Positions 46,007-55,816 of a DNA stretch of 64,000 nucleotides are shown here, one piece after another; the stretch's first letter is position 1, and each line of letters opens with the position of its first letter. This DNA comes from Dethiobacter sp. (lineage in GTDB: Bacteria > Bacillota_D > Dethiobacteria > Dethiobacterales > Dethiobacteraceae), in assembly GCA_018333395.1 (NCBI GenBank), contig JAGXSQ010000117.1, forward strand, positions 1 to 64,000, in the 5' to 3' direction. The notes under the pieces were generated by a model. That model was not told the DNA's origin. It did not search any database and worked only from the letters and a program-made list of their open reading frames with translations. A program made the position numbers and the translations under genes.

Positions 46007-48259
46007 ATGGGCAAGGTCCGTGTTCACGAGTTGGCAAAAGAACTGGACGTGCCGAGCAGGCGAATTATTGACCTGCTGGCGGATATTGGTTTTGTCGTGA
46101 AAAATCATATGAGTGTGTTGGAAGATGAGGCTGTGCGGCGCATTACTTACCAACTGACTGGTAAAGGTGAACCGCCCGCAGTTTCAGTTCCCCAAAAAGC
46201 AGAAAGTGAGAAGCCTGCAGTTAGCCCCGCCACCGCTGCCAAGGTTGCTAAAGGTAATACCCCCGGAGTTTCAGTTGCCCCAAGAGTAGGGAATGAGAAG
46301 CCTATAGTTAAGCCAGGTACGGTAGCAACAGTGGCTAAGGTCAACAAAGGAAGTACTCCGGCGAGGCCACAGGTCAGAGCCCCGCAGGCAAAAACGGCTT
46401 CTGTGACTCCCTTGCCGGAGAAAAGAAAAGAAAGGCGCCGTGGCCGTGCCGACCGTTTGGAGCGCAAAGCGCGGCGCGAAACACGCAACCGTGACGAGCA
46501 GCAAAAAAGAGAATCGACCGTTGTCCTGGAAGGCCGCGTTACTGTGGGAGAGTTGGCTGACCGACTCGGAGTCTCCGTCGGTGAGATTATCGCCAAGCTT
46601 ATGAATATGGGCATAATGGCCACCATCAATCAGTTTATCGACGTGGACGTCTCCCAGGTGCTGGCGGAAGAGTACGGGTTTAGGGTAGAAGTCAAATTAG
46701 ATCCGGTCGAAGCGGGGTTGGTGGAGACGGTGCAAGACCGCGAGGAGGACTTGCGCGGGCGACCTCCCGTTGTCACTGTTCTTGGACATGTTGATCATGG
46801 CAAAACTTCGCTGCTCGATGCCATCCGCATGACTAATGTCACGGCGCGGGAGGCGGGCGGCATTACGCAACATATCGGCGCCTACCAGGCGGAGGTAGCT
46901 GGTAAAAAAGTCGTTTTCCTCGATACACCCGGCCACGAAGCTTTTACCGCTATGCGAGCACGGGGTGCCCAAGTCACCGATATAGCTATTGTGGTGGTGG
47001 CTGCCGATGATGGAGTTATGCCGCAGACGGTAGAAGCCATTAACCATGTTAAAGCGGCGGGGGTGCCCATTATCGTGGCTGTTAACAAGATTGACAAGGC
47101 CGGCGCCAATCCTGACCGAGTTAAACAACAGCTAGCAGAATATGGTCTGGTGTCCGAGGAATGGGGTGGCGACACAGTCTTTGTCCATGTGTCGGCACTG
47201 AAACGACAGGGTATGGAAACACTGTTAGAAATGATCCTGTTAGTCGCAGAAATGGCCGAACTTAAAGCTAATCCGACCAAGCCTGCCAGCGGTACCGTGG
47301 TGGAGGCTCGGCTAGACAAAGGTCGCGGCCCGGTGGCGACTGTCTTAATTCAGGACGGCACACTGTATGTGGGAGATCCGGTTATTGCCGGCAGTATTTC
47401 CGGGAAGGTCCGGGCCATGGTTGATGATAAAGGAAAGCGTCTGAAAAAGGCCGGTCCCTCTACGCCAGTGGAGGTGCTGGGTCTGACGGATCTGCCGCAG
47501 GCGGGAGATGTGCTTCAGGTGGTCAACGACGAACGGGCCGCCCGACAGATCGCGGAAAGAAGACAGGAAAAGCGACGGGAAATATCGCTGAAGAAAACGG
47601 CTAAAGTGTCTTTGGAGGACCTCTTTAAGCAAATTCAGGAGGGGGAAGTCAAAGACCTGAACTTGATCCTCAAGGCAGATGTCCAGGGTTCAGTAGAGGC
47701 CATGCGTGAAGCGTTGCTGAAACTGGAAAGCGATGAGGTTCGTCTGCAGGTGTTGCATGGGGGCGTGGGGGTCATTACCGAATCGGATGTGATGTTGGCA
47801 TCTGCCTCCAATGCGATCATTATAGGCTTTAACGTACGTCCCGAGCCGAGTTCCCGCAAGATGGCCGAGCGGGAACTCGTCGATATCCGTCTGTACAGGG
47901 TAATCTACGAGGCTATTGAAGACATCAGAGCTGCCATGACCGGGATGCTGGCGCCACGCTTTAAGGAAGTGGTGCTGGGGCAAGCCGAAGTGAGGCAAAT
48001 ATTTAAGGTTTCCCGACTTGGTACTATTGCCGGTTGTCATGTGATCGAAGGCAAGATCACCCGAAATGCCGGTATTCGTATTGTTCGCGATGGGGTTGTG
48101 GTGCATGAAGGGAAAATTGAGACGTTGAAACGTTTCAAGGAGGACACCAAAGAAGTGGTGGCAGGCTACGAATGTGGCATTCTGCTGGAAAAGTTTCATG
48201 ATTTCCAGGAAGGTGACTTGGTCGAATCCTACACCATGCAGCAGCTTAACCCTGTCTAA
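46007..48259 (+). CDS. infB: Translation initiation factor IF-2
   Basis: GTPase that positions initiator tRNA, 750 residues. The N-terminal IF2_N domain ([20 protein letters not shown]) is followed by a low-complexity basic linker, then a second IF2_N. The G domain has [18 protein letters not shown] and NKID. Domains II-IV end in the fMet-tRNA-binding barrel ([18 protein letters not shown]). ATG behind ggaggtg. Confidence 0.98.
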   Translation: MGKVRVHELAKELDVPSRRIIDLLADIGFVVKNHMSVLEDEAVRRITYQLTGKGEPPAVSVPQKAESEKPAVSPATAAKVAKGNTPGVSVAPRVGNEKPIVKPGTVATVAKVNKGSTPARPQVRAPQAKTASVTPLPEKRKERRRGRADRLERKARRETRNRDEQQKRESTVVLEGRVTVGELADRLGVSVGEIIAKLMNMGIMATINQFIDVDVSQVLAEEYGFRVEVKLDPVEAGLVETVQDREEDLRGRPPVVTVLGHVDHGKTSLLDAIRMTNVTAREAGGITQHIGAYQAEVAGKKVVFLDTPGHEAFTAMRARGAQVTDIAIVVVAADDGVMPQTVEAINHVKAAGVPIIVAVNKIDKAGANPDRVKQQLAEYGLVSEEWGGDTVFVHVSALKRQGMETLLEMILLVAEMAELKANPTKPASGTVVEARLDKGRGPVATVLIQDGTLYVGDPVIAGSISGKVRAMVDDKGKRLKKAGPSTPVEVLGLTDLPQAGDVLQVVNDERAARQIAERRQEKRREISLKKTAKVSLEDLFKQIQEGEVKDLNLILKADVQGSVEAMREALLKLESDEVRLQVLHGGVGVITESDVMLASASNAIIIGFNVRPEPSSRKMAERELVDIRLYRVIYEAIEDIRAAMTGMLAPRFKEVVLGQAEVRQIFKVSRLGTIAGCHVIEGKITRNAGIRIVRDGVVVHEGKIETLKRFKEDTKEVVAGYECGILLEKFHDFQEGDLVESYTMQQLNPV

Positions 48260-48270
48260 GCGGTGTCTCT

Positions 48271-48552
48271 ATGGTGATCGGTCTTTGCGAAATCACTTTG
48301 CGCCTTCCTGGTGTTTTGTCGCTGAAAGCGAAGCGATCCCTGCTGAAATCGCTGATCGCGAGACTCCGGCAAAGATTTAATGTTTCGGTAGCTGAAGTTG
48401 ACGAGCATGATAAATGGCAGTTGTCGGTTATCGCTGTAGCTTGCGTGTCGACAGACAGTGCCCAAGCTCACCGACTATTGGAACAAGTCCTGCATTTTGC
48501 AGAGAGAGATACCCAGATACAGGTTATCCAGAGCTCCAGCCAGATTTTCTAA
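48271..48552 (+). CDS. ylxP: DUF503 family protein YlxP
   Basis: A 93-residue protein of the conserved DUF503 family found between infB and rbfA. The pattern GLCEITLRLPGVLSLKAKRS, then AEVDEHDKWQLSVIAVACVS, matches the family. Function is not established in my knowledge; position implies a link to ribosome biogenesis. Confidence 0.9.
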   Translation: MVIGLCEITLRLPGVLSLKAKRSLLKSLIARLRQRFNVSVAEVDEHDKWQLSVIAVACVSTDSAQAHRLLEQVLHFAERDTQIQVIQSSSQIF

Positions 48553-48605
48553 CGGCGCATGATAACCCAGATTTTATGTAGTACTGACTAGGTGGAGGGA
48601 TATCT

Positions 48606-48974
48606 ATGTCTGAACAGCGTGCGCAAAGAGTTGCGGAGGAAATAAAGAGAGAGCTTAGCCAGATCCTGAGAAACGAGCTGAAAGACCCGCGCATCAGCAG
48701 CTTTATTAGTGTGACCAGTGTCGATGTCACCCGCGATCTGCGGCATGCCAAGGTTTTCATCAGCGTTTTTGGCAGTGAGGAAGAACAGCAACTAACTCTG
48801 CAAGCTTTAACAAAAGCAGTAGGGTTTATCCGCACGGAGATCGGCCGGCGGATTCGGTTGCGGCACACACCCGCAGTTTCCATCCACCTCGACCACTCCA
48901 TAGCTTATGGTGCCCACATCAATCAGTTGCTGCGCGGCCTGAATAAAGACGGGGGAGAAGGACCAATTGAATAG
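48606..48974 (+). CDS. rbfA: Ribosome-binding factor A
   Basis: Cold-shock 30S maturation factor with a KH-like fold, 122 residues. QRVAEEIKRELSQILRNELK, DPRISSFISVTSVDVTRDL and HAKVFISVFGSEEEQ are canonical. ATG follows ggtggaggg. Overlaps nrnA by 8 nt. Confidence 0.96.
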   Translation: MSEQRAQRVAEEIKRELSQILRNELKDPRISSFISVTSVDVTRDLRHAKVFISVFGSEEEQQLTLQALTKAVGFIRTEIGRRIRLRHTPAVSIHLDHSIAYGAHINQLLRGLNKDGGEGPIE

Positions 48975-49935
48975 TCTGAAGGAAATCGCCGCTGAGCTGA
49001 GAAAACCTGGTGAAACACTGCTAACAACGCACATCCTGCCGGACGGAGACAGCATCGGTTCTTTGCTCGGGCTGGGTCTGTCCATGAGGGAGGCTGGCTT
49101 GCCTGTCACGATGCATTCTGCGGACGGAGTGCCGTTTCGCTATCGTTTTCTGCGGGGGGCAGAACACGTGGTGTCTGGGGAGGTGCCAGACGTAGCCTTC
49201 GCCCGTGTTGTGACACTGGACTGCAGCGATCCCTTGCGCCTCCGTCCTGTCTGGGCGGCTGTCAAAGACAGGCTGATTATCAACATTGACCACCATACTA
49301 CCAACCAGCGCTTTGGCACCTTAAATTTTGTCGATCCGGCCGCCGCTGCCACTGGAGAAATCATCTTTGACCTGTTATCTGAAATGGGGCTGCCTCTGAA
49401 AGCAGAAGTAGCCGCTGCTCTTTTTATCGCTATCAGCACGGATACAGGTTCATTTAAGTATGAAAATACTACACCCCGCACCTATCGCCTTGCCGCTCAA
49501 TTGCTGGAGGCTGGCGCTAAGCCGCAGGAGCTTTCGCTGCCGGTTTTTGACCTGCGCACTAGGGCAGCCACGTTCATTCTACGATTAGCTTTGGAGTCAC
49601 TAAAGTTTTCGGCAGACGGACGCATAGCCTGGATGGTCCTTACGGAGGAAGAAATGGAGCGAGCAGGCGCTAAGGACGAGGATTTAGAAGGAATTGTTAA
49701 TTTTGCCAAAAACATTGAAAATGTAGAAATCGGCCTGATTTTCCGCGCCAAAAAGGAGGGGTCAGTTAAGGTAGCCTTCCGTTCCCGAAATATTGATGTG
49801 AGCAAAGTAGCTGAAGTTTTCGGTGGTGGAGGACATCCACGGGCCTCCGGCTGTTCGCTGGAGTCTGATCTGGATAGTGCCGTAACTCTGATACTGTCCG
49901 CACTTCAGAATATCCTGCCCCGGACTAAGGATTGA
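48967..49935 (+). CDS. nrnA: DHH phosphoesterase NrnA (nanoRNase / pAp phosphatase)
   Basis: Bifunctional oligoribonuclease and 3'-phosphoadenosine 5'-phosphate phosphatase, 322 residues. The DHH domain shows THILPDGDSIGS and NIDHHTTNQRFG. The DHHA1 domain ends with FGGGGHPRASG. TTG start after gggggagaagg. Conserved between rbfA and truB in Firmicutes. Confidence 0.94.
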   Translation: MNSLKEIAAELRKPGETLLTTHILPDGDSIGSLLGLGLSMREAGLPVTMHSADGVPFRYRFLRGAEHVVSGEVPDVAFARVVTLDCSDPLRLRPVWAAVKDRLIINIDHHTTNQRFGTLNFVDPAAAATGEIIFDLLSEMGLPLKAEVAAALFIAISTDTGSFKYENTTPRTYRLAAQLLEAGAKPQELSLPVFDLRTRAATFILRLALESLKFSADGRIAWMVLTEEEMERAGAKDEDLEGIVNFAKNIENVEIGLIFRAKKEGSVKVAFRSRNIDVSKVAEVFGGGGHPRASGCSLESDLDSAVTLILSALQNILPRTKD

Positions 49936-49946
49936 GCAGCGAAGCT

Positions 49947-50828
49947 ATGGAAGGAATTCTGAATGTTTTAAAGCCCTCCGGCATGACCTCCCACGACGTG
50001 GTTAGCTGCGTGCGGCGCCTAACCGGACAGAAGCGGGTAGGGCATACCGGGACGCTCGACCCCGGCGCGGCTGGCGTGCTGCCAGTGTGTGTTGGTCGCG
50101 CCACGCGGGCGGCTGAGTACGTCTTGGAGATGGACAAGTCGTATCGGGCCGAACTTACTTTGGGGGTCGCCACTGATACTGAAGACGCTTCCGGCCGTAT
50201 TGTGGCAGAAAAGAGTGTCCCCATCCTAGATGAAGAGACGGTCCGTGCTGTACTCGTTCAGTTTCTCGGTCTTGGTGCCCAAGTCCCGCCGATGTACTCA
50301 GCAGTCCGTAAAAAGGGAGTAAGGCTTTATGAGCTTGCCAGACGCGGCGAGACTGTGGAGCGAGAGGCGCGGTCAATCAATATTTACCGCCTGGAACTGG
50401 TTGAACTGGGGCGGAACACAGTTATGTTTGATGTGACCTGTTCGCGTGGCACCTATGTGCGCACCCTTTGTACGGCGATTGCAGAAAAGCTCGGCACATA
50501 CGGCCATATGTCGTTTCTCTTGCGCACGGCAGTGGGGCCGTATCTCTTGCCAGAAGCCCAAACGCTGGCCTATTTGGCAGAACTTGCGGCCGTCGGACGT
50601 CTGCATGAAGTTTTCCTGCCCGTTGAGACAGCTCTGCAGAAAATACCGGCTCTCCGACTGCCGGCTGAGCAGGCGGAGAGGGTGAAACACGGCGGCACTG
50701 TTTCCTGCGAGGGGCTGCTGGAAAATGCCTTGTTTCAGCTCTGTAGCGAAAGCGGGGAGCTCTTGGCGGTGGCCCGTTTTTCCGGTGACAAGTTGCAACC
50801 GCAAAAAGTTTTTTGGACTGCTGACTAA
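49947..50828 (+). CDS. truB: tRNA pseudouridine-55 synthase
   Basis: Makes the universal T-loop pseudouridine. GILNVLKPSGMTSHDVVS opens the protein. The catalytic aspartate is in GHTGTLDPGAAGVLPV, with VPPMYSAVRKKGVRLYELAR and CSRGTYVRTLC further on. ATG at 49947 gives the usual N-terminus; a TTG at 49932 overlapping the nrnA stop is the alternative. About 293 residues. Confidence 0.95.
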   Translation: MEGILNVLKPSGMTSHDVVSCVRRLTGQKRVGHTGTLDPGAAGVLPVCVGRATRAAEYVLEMDKSYRAELTLGVATDTEDASGRIVAEKSVPILDEETVRAVLVQFLGLGAQVPPMYSAVRKKGVRLYELARRGETVEREARSINIYRLELVELGRNTVMFDVTCSRGTYVRTLCTAIAEKLGTYGHMSFLLRTAVGPYLLPEAQTLAYLAELAAVGRLHEVFLPVETALQKIPALRLPAEQAERVKHGGTVSCEGLLENALFQLCSESGELLAVARFSGDKLQPQKVFWTAD

Positions 50829-50843
50829 ATGTAGGTGAAGAAA

Positions 50844-51773
50844 ATGGAAATAGTTAATGGAATCTCATTTTTCAGGCAAGCATGCCGTGAACCACATGTG
50901 CTTTCTCTTGGTAATTTTGACGGTGTACACCTGGGGCATCGTGCTATTCTCCAGGCAACCGTTGACGCAGCTAAAGAGCGTGGCGGCAAGAGCTCTGTCC
51001 TGATTTTCACACCCCACCCGCTGCAGGTTCTGGCGCCGGAAAGGTTCCCCGCTCTCCTGATTAGTATGGAGGATCGCATGCGTCTGCTTGCTGCCGCTGG
51101 TATTGACTATGCTATTGTTCACCGATTTACCAAAGAATTTGCCGCTATTACTCCGGAGAAGTTTGCCAAAGAAATTTTAAAAGGGCAGCTTGACGTCAGC
51201 GGCGTGGTTGTAGGCTTTGACTACACGTTCGGTTGTTATGGATCCGGCAGTACTGAAGACATGCAAAATTTCGGAAAAATATGCCAGTTTACGGTAAAAG
51301 TTATTGATCCGGTTGCCGTCAACGGCGAGCCGGCAGGTAGTTCCAGAATTCGCACCCTTCTTTTGATGGGCAGGGTGGAGGAAGCGGCCGAGATGCTGGG
51401 CTATACGTTTTATCTGCGTGGCACGGTGGTACCTGGCGACGGCCGAGGACGCAAGCTTGGCTTTCCAACGGCTAATGTGCTGAGCTCGTGTGATGTTATC
51501 CAGCCGGGTCATGGCGTCTATCTGACACGTGCCTTGGTGGCAGGTCGGTCGTTTTGGGGAGTGACTAACGTCGGCAGGAGACCTACTTTTTGTAAGGGGG
51601 AGACAGCCGTGGAAGTTTACCTGCTAGATGTTGCTGGAAACTTTTACGGACAGGAATTAACTGTAGAGTTTTGGCGAAAAATCAGAGATGAAAAGACTTT
51701 TGCGAGCTCCACCGAGCTAGTAGAGCAGATTAGCCAAGATGTAGCTGGCGCCCGCCAATGGATTGCCACATAA
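50844..51773 (+). CDS. ribF: Bifunctional riboflavin kinase / FAD synthetase
   Basis: Turns riboflavin into FMN and FAD. The N-terminal nucleotidyltransferase shows LSLGNFDGVHLGHRAIL and VVGFDYTFG. The C-terminal flavokinase shows GDGRGRKLGFPTANV and GVTNVGRRPTF. ATG at 50844 follows taggtgaag. About 309 residues, typical. It uses the product of the riboflavin operon at the start of the window. Confidence 0.96.
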   Translation: MEIVNGISFFRQACREPHVLSLGNFDGVHLGHRAILQATVDAAKERGGKSSVLIFTPHPLQVLAPERFPALLISMEDRMRLLAAAGIDYAIVHRFTKEFAAITPEKFAKEILKGQLDVSGVVVGFDYTFGCYGSGSTEDMQNFGKICQFTVKVIDPVAVNGEPAGSSRIRTLLLMGRVEEAAEMLGYTFYLRGTVVPGDGRGRKLGFPTANVLSSCDVIQPGHGVYLTRALVAGRSFWGVTNVGRRPTFCKGETAVEVYLLDVAGNFYGQELTVEFWRKIRDEKTFASSTELVEQISQDVAGARQWIAT

Positions 51774-51776
51774 TCC

Positions 51777-51805
51777 TTGCCGTTCCCTCTGTAGTATGAT
51801 AGAAT
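51777..51805 (+). promoter_or_regulatory. rpsO promoter
   Basis: -35 TTGCCG (51777-51782), 17-bp spacer, -10 TAGAAT (51800-51805). Predicted start is near 51812, giving a leader of about 95 nt with the stem-loop structure described next. Confidence 0.75.
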
Positions 51806-51820
51806 GTCGATGTTAAACCT

Positions 51821-51877
51821 TAGGCTAGGGTAGTTGCTTCTCCGGACCGTGAGACGGTCTGCATTTACCTTGGCTTA
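51821..51877 (+). promoter_or_regulatory. Structured rpsO leader, candidate S15 autoregulatory site
   Basis: TAGGCTAGGGT (51821-51831) can pair over all 11 positions (3 G-U) with ACCTTGGCTTA (51867-51877). It encloses a hairpin GACCGT-GAG-ACGGTC (51845-51859). Ribosomal protein S15 is known to regulate its own mRNA leader in Firmicutes and other groups, and the element ends 13 nt before the Shine-Dalgarno. Assignment is from hand pairing only. Confidence 0.55.
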
Positions 51878-51907
51878 GTGGGGATCTGAAAAAAGGAGGT
51901 GAAAGCG

Positions 51908-52177
51908 GTGGCTTTGGATACTACCCGTAAACAGGGGTTGATTGCCAAGTTCCGCCTGCACGAGACGGACACCGGTTCCCCCGAAGTCCAAATCGCTCTG
52001 CTGACGGAGCGCATCAACTACTTGACGGAGCATTTGCAGATGCACAAAAAGGATCATCATTCGCGTCGCGGGTTGCTGAAAATGGTCGGCCAACGCCGGG
52101 CTTTGCTCAATTATGTGAAGAAAATTGATGCCGAGCGCTATCGCAGCATTTTAGGGAAACTGAATCTGCGCAAATAG
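51908..52177 (+). CDS. rpsO: 30S ribosomal protein S15
   Basis: Primary 16S rRNA-binding protein, exactly 89 residues as usual. [20 protein letters not shown], and [19 protein letters not shown] are canonical. GTG at 51908 is used because aaaggaggtg lies just upstream; an in-frame GTG at 51899 overlaps it. Followed by a long hairpin and pnp, the usual order. Confidence 0.97.
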   Translation: MALDTTRKQGLIAKFRLHETDTGSPEVQIALLTERINYLTEHLQMHKKDHHSRRGLLKMVGQRRALLNYVKKIDAERYRSILGKLNLRK

Positions 52178-52193
52178 TTTGCGGGCAACAAAC

Positions 52194-52224
52194 ACAACAA
52201 GCGGGGGGAAACCCCGCTTGTTGT
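52194..52224 (+). promoter_or_regulatory. 13-bp hairpin between rpsO and pnp
   Basis: ACAACAAGCGGGG (52194-52206) / CCCCGCTTGTTGT (52212-52224) with loop GGAAA. A T-run does not follow. In E. coli a stem-loop at this place is cut by RNase III and lets PNPase regulate itself; here it could serve as a processing site or a 3' stabiliser of rpsO mRNA. Confidence 0.7.
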
Positions 52225-52257
52225 CAAGACATTAGTTCGCAAGGAGGGATGTTACTT

Positions 52258-54429
52258 TTGAAAACATTTAAGCTAGAACTTGCCGGTCGGGAAATGAGTT
52301 TTGAAACCGGCAGAGTAGCCAAGCAAGCTAGCGGTGCGGTCCTGGTGCGTTATGGGGATACGGTGGCGCTGGTGACGGCTACAGTTTCGCCTGAGCCGCG
52401 CGAAGGCATTGATTTTTTTCCGTTGACGGTTGATTATGAGGAAAGACTTTATGCGGTAGGCAAAATTCCAGGAGGCTTCATTAAGCGCGAAGGACGTCCT
52501 ACGGAAAAAGCGATTCTGGCATCTCGGCTGACAGACCGGCCCTGCAGACCGCTTTTCCCAAAGGGTTTTCGTAATTCTGTACATATTGTGGCTACAGTGC
52601 TTTCTGTTGATCAGGACTGTGCCCCGGAAATACTTGCTATCTGCGGTGCTTCGGCGGCGCTATCCATTTCTGATATTCCTTTCGCTGGCCCTATTGCCGC
52701 CTCCTTCGTAGGCTGGGTAGAGGGACATCCGGTCATTAATCCTACGCAGGCGCAGGCCGAACACTCTCGCTTGCACCTGGTGGTGGCCAGCACGAGTGAG
52801 GCCATTATGATGGTGGAGGCCAGCGCTTCTGAGCTGACTGAGGAAGAGATTCTGGAAGCGATTATGGCCGGATACGAAGCCAATAAGAAAGTAGTGGCGT
52901 TGCAGGAACAGATGGTTCAGGAGCTTGGTGCTGAAAAAATGACGGTGTCCGCTTTTACGCCTGATGCGGCCATCACTGCCCAGGTACGTGAGTTTTGCAG
53001 AGACCGCGTGGAACTGGCGTTGCGCCTCCATGAGAAGCAGGAACGGGAGTCCGCAATCAGTAGCGCTAAGAAAGAAGCGCTCGCCCAGCTTCTTCCTCTT
53101 TATGCCGAAAAAGATAAGGACATCCGCTTCATCTTCGATAATCTCGTAAAAGAAACGATGCGCGCCATGATCCTGCAGGAAAGCACCCGGCCCGACGGCC
53201 GTCGTCCCTCTGAAATCAGGCCCATCGGCTCGGAGGTGGGTGTCTTACCCAGGACACACGGTTCAGGCTTGTTTACGCGTGGACAGACTCAGGTTCTGAC
53301 TATCTGCACACTGGGACCGCCTGGTGATGAACAGCGGTTGGATGGCCTGACGCTGGAGGAGACGAAGCGCTACATGCACCATTATAATTTCCCACCCTAT
53401 AGCGTAGGTGAAGCTGGCTTCATGCGCGGCCCCGGTCGCCGGGATGTGGGGCACGGTGCTCTGGCGGAGCGGGCGCTGGTTCCAGCGATTCCCTCGCGAG
53501 AGGATTTTCCTTACACTATCCGCTTGGTTTCCGAAGTGCTGGAGTCGAACGGTTCCACATCCATGGGTAGTGTCTGTGGCTCTACGCTGGCCTTGATGGA
53601 TGCTGGTGTGCCAATTAAAAAACCAGTTTCCGGCATCGCCATGGGCTTGATTAAAGAAGGCGATGAGGTAGCTATTTTAAGTGACATCCAGGGTATGGAA
53701 GACTTTCTGGGCGATATGGACTTTAAGGTTGCCGGGACACGGGATGGCATTACGGCATTACAGATGGATATCAAAATCAAGGGACTTTCCCGGGAGATTC
53801 TTGCCCTAGCGTTGGCGCAGGCTAAAGCTGGTTATCTGCATATCTTGGACAAGATGCTGATGGTCATTCCTCGGCCGCGCGAGGAAATGTCTCCTTACGC
53901 GCCGCGCATCATCACCGTGCAGATTCATCCTGATAAAATACGTGATATTATCGGACCTGGCGGCAAGATGATTAACAAAATCACTACTGAAACTAACACT
54001 GAGATAGATATTGAGGATGACGGTACCGTCTATATTTCGGCGGTCAATCAGGAAATGGGCCAACTGGCCCAAAAGATGATTGAGGCGCTAACAAGGGAAG
54101 TGGCCCCTGGAGAGGTCTACCTGGGGAAGGTGACGCGTGTGGAGAAGTATGGCGCTTTTGTGGAAATATTCCCCGGCAAAGACGGGTTGGTGCACATTTC
54201 ACGCCTAGCCCATGAACGGGTGGAAAAGACGGAGGACGTCGTCAAGGTTGGTGATGAAACGCCCGTCAAGGTTATCGGCATTGACGAGCGCGGCCGCATC
54301 GACCTCTCCCGCCGGGCTGCTATCCCCAACGAGCTTGGTCTGATGATAGAGGAAGAAGTGCCCAAAAGAGAAGATCGCCGAGAGCGACGACCTTTTGACG
54401 GGCGCCGCAGAGAAGGGCCTAAACGCTAA
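52258..54429 (+). CDS. pnp: Polyribonucleotide nucleotidyltransferase (PNPase)
   Basis: Phosphorolytic 3'-5' exoribonuclease, about 723 residues. Two RNase PH domains ([40 protein letters not shown]), a KH domain ([14 protein letters not shown]) and an S1 domain ([21 protein letters not shown]) are in order. TTG at 52258 is 9 nt from AAGGAGG; the ATG at 52249 touches the ribosome-binding site. Its stop codon lies inside the terminator stem-loop. Confidence 0.97.
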   Translation: MKTFKLELAGREMSFETGRVAKQASGAVLVRYGDTVALVTATVSPEPREGIDFFPLTVDYEERLYAVGKIPGGFIKREGRPTEKAILASRLTDRPCRPLFPKGFRNSVHIVATVLSVDQDCAPEILAICGASAALSISDIPFAGPIAASFVGWVEGHPVINPTQAQAEHSRLHLVVASTSEAIMMVEASASELTEEEILEAIMAGYEANKKVVALQEQMVQELGAEKMTVSAFTPDAAITAQVREFCRDRVELALRLHEKQERESAISSAKKEALAQLLPLYAEKDKDIRFIFDNLVKETMRAMILQESTRPDGRRPSEIRPIGSEVGVLPRTHGSGLFTRGQTQVLTICTLGPPGDEQRLDGLTLEETKRYMHHYNFPPYSVGEAGFMRGPGRRDVGHGALAERALVPAIPSREDFPYTIRLVSEVLESNGSTSMGSVCGSTLALMDAGVPIKKPVSGIAMGLIKEGDEVAILSDIQGMEDFLGDMDFKVAGTRDGITALQMDIKIKGLSREILALALAQAKAGYLHILDKMLMVIPRPREEMSPYAPRIITVQIHPDKIRDIIGPGGKMINKITTETNTEIDIEDDGTVYISAVNQEMGQLAQKMIEALTREVAPGEVYLGKVTRVEKYGAFVEIFPGKDGLVHISRLAHERVEKTEDVVKVGDETPVKVIGIDERGRIDLSRRAAIPNELGLMIEEEVPKREDRRERRPFDGRRREGPKR

Positions 54430-54446
54430 CCGTTTAGGCTTTTTTG
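54417..54446 (+). terminator. Intrinsic terminator overlapping the pnp stop codon
   Basis: GCCTAAACG (54417-54425), loop CTAAC, CGTTTAGGC (54431-54439) and six to seven T. The TAA stop of pnp (54427-54429) is in the loop. Confidence 0.9.
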
Positions 54447-54575
54447 TTTGCCCCGCATAAGGGCTACTTGGCGGCGCTGGCTTTTGCGCCCCGGGCCGTC
54501 TGGTAGTCGTACAACAAACAGCGGAGACTTCGAAGGGCCTACGTTTGTCTTATGTGTAGCACGGCTGCAAGGGCA

Positions 54576-55370
54576 TTAACTACCGCTTTCGTGACGCAAC
54601 GTCCCTTTTGCTTTATCCATCCAGTAGGTGTACCGCTTCTTACCCTTGGTGGAGCGGCCGAACTCAATCGCTGCCTCCGGACAGAAATTTACACAGCACA
54701 TGCAGTGCTCGCACCCAGCCTTCCAGCGGGGGCGGGCATCGCTGTCTAGCGCAATGCACTGCGTCGGGCACATGGTAACGCAGGCTCCGCAGCCCGTGCA
54801 CGCGTCGTTGGCACGGTAGAAGCGCCCCATGTAGTTGAGGCCGAATAGGAACATGCGATGCGCAAGGGCGAGGGGGCCAAAGCGGCTATAGTGCGGCAAT
54901 GTAGATGCCGCGTCGCCTAGCGCTGCCAGCAACTCGGCCACCTTTGCTCTGCCTGCCGCGACGATTTCTGCCGCTTTGCTGTCCGCATCTGCCTCGCTAA
55001 AGACAATGTAGTTGTTGGGCATACGCACCCAATCCGCCAACTTAACATGGTAGCCCTTTTGGCTCAAGGCCCGGGCTACAGCAGCAGGCGCGGGCCCCGC
55101 CGTACCTGCTGCGTTGGCGACGACAATCGCCGCCTTTCCTTCCCCCGGTGGTAACGACCGCACGAAGTTGACGATAATGCGCGGGGCGCCAAAACAGTAA
55201 ACCGGGAAGAAGACTCCTATCAGGTCGGCCGGACAGAGCTCGCGATGGCTAGCAACATCGCGTAGGGTTATCGCGGTGCCCTGCTGCGAGATAGTCTCGC
55301 CTGCAGCTTCGGCTAAAGCCTTGGTGTTGCCAGTGCCAGAGAAATAGTAGAATGTAGCAGTACGATACAT
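54576..55370 (-). CDS. EFR1-type flavodoxin/ferredoxin fusion protein
   Basis: Redox protein of about 264 residues. The N-terminal flavodoxin-like domain has the FMN-phosphate loop FSGTGNT (near residue 10). The C-terminus has two [4Fe-4S] motifs, CTGCGACVTMCP and CEHCMCCVNFCP. The second is irregular (extra Cys at CMCC). The likely start is the ATG at 55370, behind gtgaggtt on the reverse strand; the frame is open further upstream. It interrupts the otherwise forward-strand ribosomal/spore cluster and lies next to IS21 remnants, so recent insertion is likely. Electron partner is unknown. Confidence 0.88.
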   Translation of the reverse strand: MYRTATFYYFSGTGNTKALAEAAGETISQQGTAITLRDVASHRELCPADLIGVFFPVYCFGAPRIIVNFVRSLPPGEGKAAIVVANAAGTAGPAPAAVARALSQKGYHVKLADWVRMPNNYIVFSEADADSKAAEIVAAGRAKVAELLAALGDAASTLPHYSRFGPLALAHRMFLFGLNYMGRFYRANDACTGCGACVTMCPTQCIALDSDARPRWKAGCEHCMCCVNFCPEAAIEFGRSTKGKKRYTYWMDKAKGTLRHESGS

Positions 55371-55437
55371 GAGCAACCTCACTTTCTTAGTCCCGGTTTG
55401 GGCTCGCTTGCACGGGTAGGGCAAAAGCTGTGTCCAT

Positions 55438-55482
55438 GGCGCTTCAAAGTTGACCCTTTTCGGCACTTGAATTTTGACCCCC
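55438..55482. repeat. IS21-type terminal repeats (relic)
   Basis: On the reverse strand two related direct repeats are seen: GGGTCAAAATTCAAGTGCCG (55461-55480) and GGGTCAACTTTGAAGCGCC (55438-55456). They share GGGTCAA, AAG and GCC at the same spacing. IS21-family ends typically carry several such copies. No matching other end is visible in the window. Confidence 0.6.
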
Positions 55483-55501
55483 AAAAGATGAACTGACTCT
55501 T

Positions 55502-55678
55502 CTATGACATCGACATCGGTAGTTCCGCGTCACCTCCTGAGGTCATGGCCATCTCCAACGGCCTCCGAACTAACCCGGCTCGTTGTTTTTCTTTCAGGCG
55601 GCATGATTCGCCTTTGCTGTTGATGACCGTACTGTGGTGGAGCCTGATAACCTTCGCGGCAACCGCGACAAATCCTGC
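55502..55678 (-). pseudogene. IstB-like transposition helper, 3' remnant
   Basis: Reading the reverse strand gives 58 codons ending at a stop at 55502. They include KVIRLHHSTVINSKGESCRLKEK, here cited as RLHHSTVIN and GESCRLKEKQRAG. This resembles the C-terminus of IstB proteins (RLxHHSxVINxxGESYRLKEK). The frame upstream is broken by stops (TGA at 55679-55681 and others), and the rest of istB and istA are missing. Together with the terminal repeats it shows a decayed IS21-family element filling 55430-55700. The remaining bases to 55816 show nothing I recognise. Confidence 0.65.
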
Positions 55679-55816
55679 TCAATAATCTTTTAGGAGTCAT
55701 ATTCGGGAATCGTGGCCAGGAATATCTTGTAGCTGGCGGTAAGGTCAGGGCTCGATACATTTTTACTCTTGTTTTTGCATAACAATGAGCTGGGAGTTAC
55801 TGTGCCGGAGGAAAGG

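Noticed and set aside
55530..55760. Reverse-strand 76-codon open frame upstream of the flavodoxin/ferredoxin gene
   Set aside because: The frame shifted by one base gives a recognisable IstB C-terminus, so this open frame is the wrong reading of a transposase relic.
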